Below, piece by piece: positions 24,340 to 26,838 of a DNA stretch of 26,838 nucleotides. The position numbers were made by a program, and so were the translations under genes. The stretch's first letter is position 1, and each line of letters opens with the position of its first letter. The stretch is from Opitutia bacterium UBA3151. GTDB lineage: Bacteria > Verrucomicrobiota > Verrucomicrobiia > Opitutales > Seribacteraceae. Under the pieces are notes generated by a model. It was not told where the DNA came from. It made no database searches and saw only the letters and a list, made by a program, of their open reading frames with translations. The stretch is taken from positions 1 through 26,838 of the forward strand of contig DEYT01000045.1 of NCBI GenBank assembly GCA_002364975.1, written 5' to 3'.

Positions 24340-25650
24340 ATGCCAATCAATACCAAAAGAAATATAATAACCGATCCGTTCATCGTCGTATTTATTGATG
24401 GGTGGCAAAATCTTATTAAAATATTTTGTCTAGCGATGTTTGTCATCCATTCTTCCCTTACTTTTGCCGAGTCATGGCCGAATTGGTTGGGGCCAAATTA
24501 TTCTGGAGCACTTGAAGATGTCATTATATCCATACCATCTGGAAATAAAGAATATACTCAAGTCTGGTCACAGAAAGTCGGAGAGGGATGGTCTGCTCCG
24601 GTGGTTGCGGATGGACGAGTTATTTTGCATGACCGAAGCGAGGAAACCGAGAGAGTTCATTGCATGGAAGTAAATTCTGGTAGACAATTATGGACCTATT
24701 CTTTCGCTAGCAATTATAGAGATGATTTCGGTATGAGTGCGGGTCCTCGCTCCACCCCTGCGGTTGGTCGTGGAGTTGTGGTAACACACAGCCCCAGTGG
24801 GATTGTTTGCGGAATTAGACTTTTAGATGGTAAACTTATTTGGAAGAGAGATCTGGTGCAGGACTTCCAGTCCCCCAAAGGTTTTTTTGGTAGATGTTCA
24901 TCTCCGTTGATCATTAAAGATAAGGTAATTTTTGCTGTCGGTGGTTCGAAAGCTGGCTTAGTTTCATTTTCTTTAAAGGATGGATCGACCTATTGGAAAT
25001 CCAAACCGCGTGAGGCAGATTATGCATCCTGTATACCTTATGAGGGGGAGGGAGGTACACTGGTTTTGTCTTTTCTACGTGATGGATTTTTGGTGGTAGA
25101 TGCAAAAACGGGGGAAGAAAAGTTTTTTTCCAAAATCAGGTCTCCAATAAAAGCATCTGTAAAGGCTGCAACTCCGCTCGTAATTGGGCGGCAGGTATTT
25201 GTCAGTGCATGTTATGAGGTTGGGGCATCTCTTTGGAAATTAGACTCGAATCAAGCTATGAAAAGCGAAGTAAATTTAGATTTGGTATGGAAGGACCAAG
25301 GGATAATGGATTGTCATTATTCTACACCCGTTGAATACAAAGGATATCTATTTGGCTTTCATGGTAGGCAGGAGAGGGGTTCATCGTTGAGATGTATTGA
25401 GGTAGCGAGCGGTGAAATTAAATGGGAATATAGAGGGCTAGGGTGTGGGAATCTTCTCCGTTTAGGAGATAAATTGGTCGTGTTAAGTGAATCGGGAGAA
25501 TTACTGATTTTACCAGCAAGCCCTGAATCATTTGAGGTTCTTTTCCGCCAACAAGTACTTGGGACCTGCCGAGCCTATTTTGCTTATTATAAAGGTTTTA
25601 TCTTACTTCGGGACAATCGAAGGGTTTCTTGTCTAAGGGTAAAAAACTAA
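24340..25650 (+). CDS. PQQ-type beta-propeller repeat protein, secreted
   Basis: A 436-residue exported protein. A signal peptide ends at about residue 43 (LTFA before ESW), preceded by an unusually long head, so the exact start is uncertain. ESWPNWLGPNYSG is the N-terminal motif of the Verrucomicrobia/Planctomycetes PQQ-like family (usually WPQFRGPxxxG). The repeats follow in blades: WSAPVVADGRVILHD, MEVNSGRQLWTYSF, STPAVGRGVVVTHSP, RLLDGKLIWKRDL, SSPLIIKDKVIFAVGG, and STPVEYKGYLFGFHG. The blades carry the AW/YW pattern but the residues needed to bind PQQ are not obvious; a structural or BamB-like role is as likely as a dehydrogenase. Confidence 0.8.
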   Translation: MPINTKRNIITDPFIVVFIDGWQNLIKIFCLAMFVIHSSLTFAESWPNWLGPNYSGALEDVIISIPSGNKEYTQVWSQKVGEGWSAPVVADGRVILHDRSEETERVHCMEVNSGRQLWTYSFASNYRDDFGMSAGPRSTPAVGRGVVVTHSPSGIVCGIRLLDGKLIWKRDLVQDFQSPKGFFGRCSSPLIIKDKVIFAVGGSKAGLVSFSLKDGSTYWKSKPREADYASCIPYEGEGGTLVLSFLRDGFLVVDAKTGEEKFFSKIRSPIKASVKAATPLVIGRQVFVSACYEVGASLWKLDSNQAMKSEVNLDLVWKDQGIMDCHYSTPVEYKGYLFGFHGRQERGSSLRCIEVASGEIKWEYRGLGCGNLLRLGDKLVVLSESGELLILPASPESFEVLFRQQVLGTCRAYFAYYKGFILLRDNRRVSCLRVKN

Positions 25651-25733
25651 ATTTTATTGAGTCTGATCCGTATACCCACAGTGCCCAAAAGGAAAACACT
25701 GAAAACCTTTGATCGGTAAAGAAGGGTAGGATC

Positions 25734-26402
25734 TTATTTCCTACAATCCTGTATAATCCGAATCCAGATTTCGCGAAGATCGTACATGCGTATATCAGAT
25801 TCATGGATGTATTTAGAGAAAATCTTGGGGCTGTGATGATAAAAAAGACGGTTTAACCGCATCGATTCGTTCAATGCGGAATGAGCTTTTTTGAGGTGAC
25901 ATACCGCCAAAAGAAAATCGCCAAGATCCAAGCAATTTGCGGCAAGTAAGCAGTGCCTTTCCGCATCCGCCAAACTACCGCAGTAACTCCAAGAAAGCCA
26001 GGGTTCAGGTTGTTTGCGGTTATGACGCATCAAGTGCTCCCATGAAGCTCTGAGATAGGAAAAGAATGCAGTAGATGAGATATAAACGGGGTGACGGTGA
26101 ATGGTGTAGGGATCCATTTTTCTTACCTCATCAATATCCAGAGGGCAAAGTTGTTGGATTTCATCCACATCCACATCGATTTCATCCGAAGATGACCAAT
26201 CATCTCGGTGCCAACCCATGAGTGCGGCAGCCGCATCCAGACGATCCGGATTCTTTTTTACTTTATTGTAAACGGTAATAAAGCGGGCAACTTCTTTATC
26301 CGACTTCCGGAGGAAGTTCTGCCAATCAGCCTCATTCCATGCAACCTCTTCGTTATCGTCCCAGTCTCCGTCGTGGTTGCTTTCAAATTCGTATTGGCTC
26401 AT
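25734..26402 (-). CDS. Unknown acidic soluble protein
   Basis: A 222-residue protein with a very acidic first third (EFESNHDGDWDDNEE, SSSDEIDVDVDEIQQ) and a helical, aromatic second half (SYLRASWEHLMRHNRKQ, LADAERHCLLAANCLDLGDF, LLAVCHLKKAHSALNESMRL), which reads like a small all-helical repeat domain. There is no signal peptide or TM segment. I do not recognise a family. The ATG at 26402 follows CAGG directly, too close to act as a Shine-Dalgarno. It is divergent from the acylphosphatase gene with 97 bases between. Confidence 0.72.
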   Translation of the reverse strand: MSQYEFESNHDGDWDDNEEVAWNEADWQNFLRKSDKEVARFITVYNKVKKNPDRLDAAAALMGWHRDDWSSSDEIDVDVDEIQQLCPLDIDEVRKMDPYTIHRHPVYISSTAFFSYLRASWEHLMRHNRKQPEPWLSWSYCGSLADAERHCLLAANCLDLGDFLLAVCHLKKAHSALNESMRLNRLFYHHSPKIFSKYIHESDIRMYDLREIWIRIIQDCRK

Positions 26403-26469
26403 CCTGTAAAACTTAATAATAAGGTGTGTTTAACTTTTCTAACTAGAATTGAAATAGGTCAATTTATTT

Positions 26470-26497
26470 TTTACAATTTTTTGAAAGTTTAGATAAT
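26470..26497 (+). promoter_or_regulatory. Sigma-70-like promoter candidate for acyP
   Basis: TTTACA at 26470-26475 and GATAAT at 26492-26497, 16 bases apart, resemble -35 and -10 boxes. A start site would fall near 26504, so the transcript would have almost no leader: either a leaderless mRNA or translation from ATG 26509. The spacer is AT-rich, so chance is possible. Confidence 0.35.
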
Positions 26498-26499
26498 AT

Positions 26500-26784
26500 A
26501 TGATGAAAATGAGAAGCAGGATTCTGTATTTTGGCCGGGTTCAAGGAGTTGGATTTCGATGGAATGTTGCGGAAATAGTCAAAAATTTTCAACTTACTGG
26601 GTTGGTTCAAAATTTACCGAATGGTTCGGTAGAAGTTGTTTTGGAGGGTACAGATGCAGAAATTAAAAAAGCAAGCGTTGCGATTGATCGAAAGATGAAA
26701 AGGTACTGGACGAACAGGGAAATGGAAAGTAGGAATGGGGAAGCTCACTTTTCAGACTTTTCAATTGAAAGAAGAAACAGGTAA
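26500..26784 (+). CDS. acyP: Acylphosphatase
   Basis: A 94-residue enzyme that hydrolyses acyl phosphates such as acetyl phosphate or 1,3-bisphosphoglycerate. FGRVQGVGFRW holds the phosphate-binding loop with the catalytic Arg20, and GLVQNLPNGSVEVVLEG supplies the catalytic Asn38; both are as expected. Length is typical. ATGs at 26500, 26503 and 26509 are in frame; 26509 fits best both with homology and with the promoter candidate. It diverges from the acidic unknown gene. The last 54 bases of the window hold no visible gene. Confidence 0.93.
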   Translation: MMKMRSRILYFGRVQGVGFRWNVAEIVKNFQLTGLVQNLPNGSVEVVLEGTDAEIKKASVAIDRKMKRYWTNREMESRNGEAHFSDFSIERRNR

Positions 26785-26838
26785 GCATCTCTGAAGACTT
26801 AGGATTGCCATAGATGTACCATATTGCTTGTGGTAATT

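Noticed and set aside
25679..25701. Inverted repeat CAGTG/CACTG after the beta-propeller gene
   Set aside because: A 5-base stem with a 13-base loop and no U-run is too weak for a terminator call.
1..26838. Mobile elements, CRISPR arrays, tRNA or rRNA genes
   Set aside because: No transposase or integrase, repeat-spacer pattern or tRNA-like cloverleaf was found; all spacers are under about 160 bases.

Overview
The window reads as ordinary chromosome from a Gram-negative, marine-type Verrucomicrobiota bacterium, most likely an Opitutae relative. This is inferred from gene content and not from a marker-gene search. The support is a formylglycine sulfatase, a Tat-signal sugar isomerase and a PQQ-propeller protein, a full outer-membrane biogenesis gene set, a dnaG-rpoD pair whose sigma factor has a long lysine-rich tail, low-40s GC by eye, and start codons that almost never carry a Shine-Dalgarno sequence. 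No mobile element, CRISPR array, tRNA or rRNA was seen. Coding density is very high and no gene-free stretch exceeds about 160 bases.

Layout. 1-570: 3' part of a class IV-like histone deacetylase gene (+). 575-2822: exported sulfatase and TIM-barrel sugar isomerase (-), with an apparent frameshift in the sulfatase signal peptide. 2869-3507: unknown membrane protein (-). 3612-11984: a long (+) block for building the outer membrane: ydbH-ynbE-ydbL homologues (intermembrane phospholipid transport), an unknown lipoprotein, a small membrane protein, lolC/E and lolD (lipoprotein release), a Gfo/Idh/MocA oxidoreductase, and lpxB (lipid A). 11933-16540: (-) heme block hemY-hemH-ccsA/hemX-hemA, in transcription order. 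16598-17250: a small unknown gene coupled to a SUI1/YciH factor (+). 17289-23099: (-) TPR lipoprotein-dnaG-rpoD-tatA. 23098-26784: a DUF362-like secreted protein (+), a possible 39-aa membrane peptide (-), a PQQ-type beta-propeller (+), an unknown acidic protein (-) and acylphosphatase (+).

How the genes work together. The 3612-11984 block gathers three routes that deliver material to the outer membrane: phospholipid (YdbH/YnbE/YdbL), lipoprotein (LolCD) and lipid A (LpxB plus a possible sugar-modifying oxidoreductase). The small ynbE gene (6072-6248), easily missed, completes the YdbH-YnbE-YdbL trio. The heme block supplies late heme synthesis plus a cytochrome c assembly/HemX-type protein. 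The dnaG-rpoD block is the classic macromolecular-synthesis arrangement, but with two unusual proteins: a primase that has lost three of its four zinc-finger ligands, and a sigma factor with a histone-H1-like tail.

Most unusual points: the sulfatase signal-peptide frameshift next to A9 and A7 homopolymers; the zinc-ligand loss in DnaG; the basic tail on RpoD; the clustered envelope-biogenesis genes; divergent genes whose start codons overlap at a single CATG; and the near absence of Shine-Dalgarno sequences.
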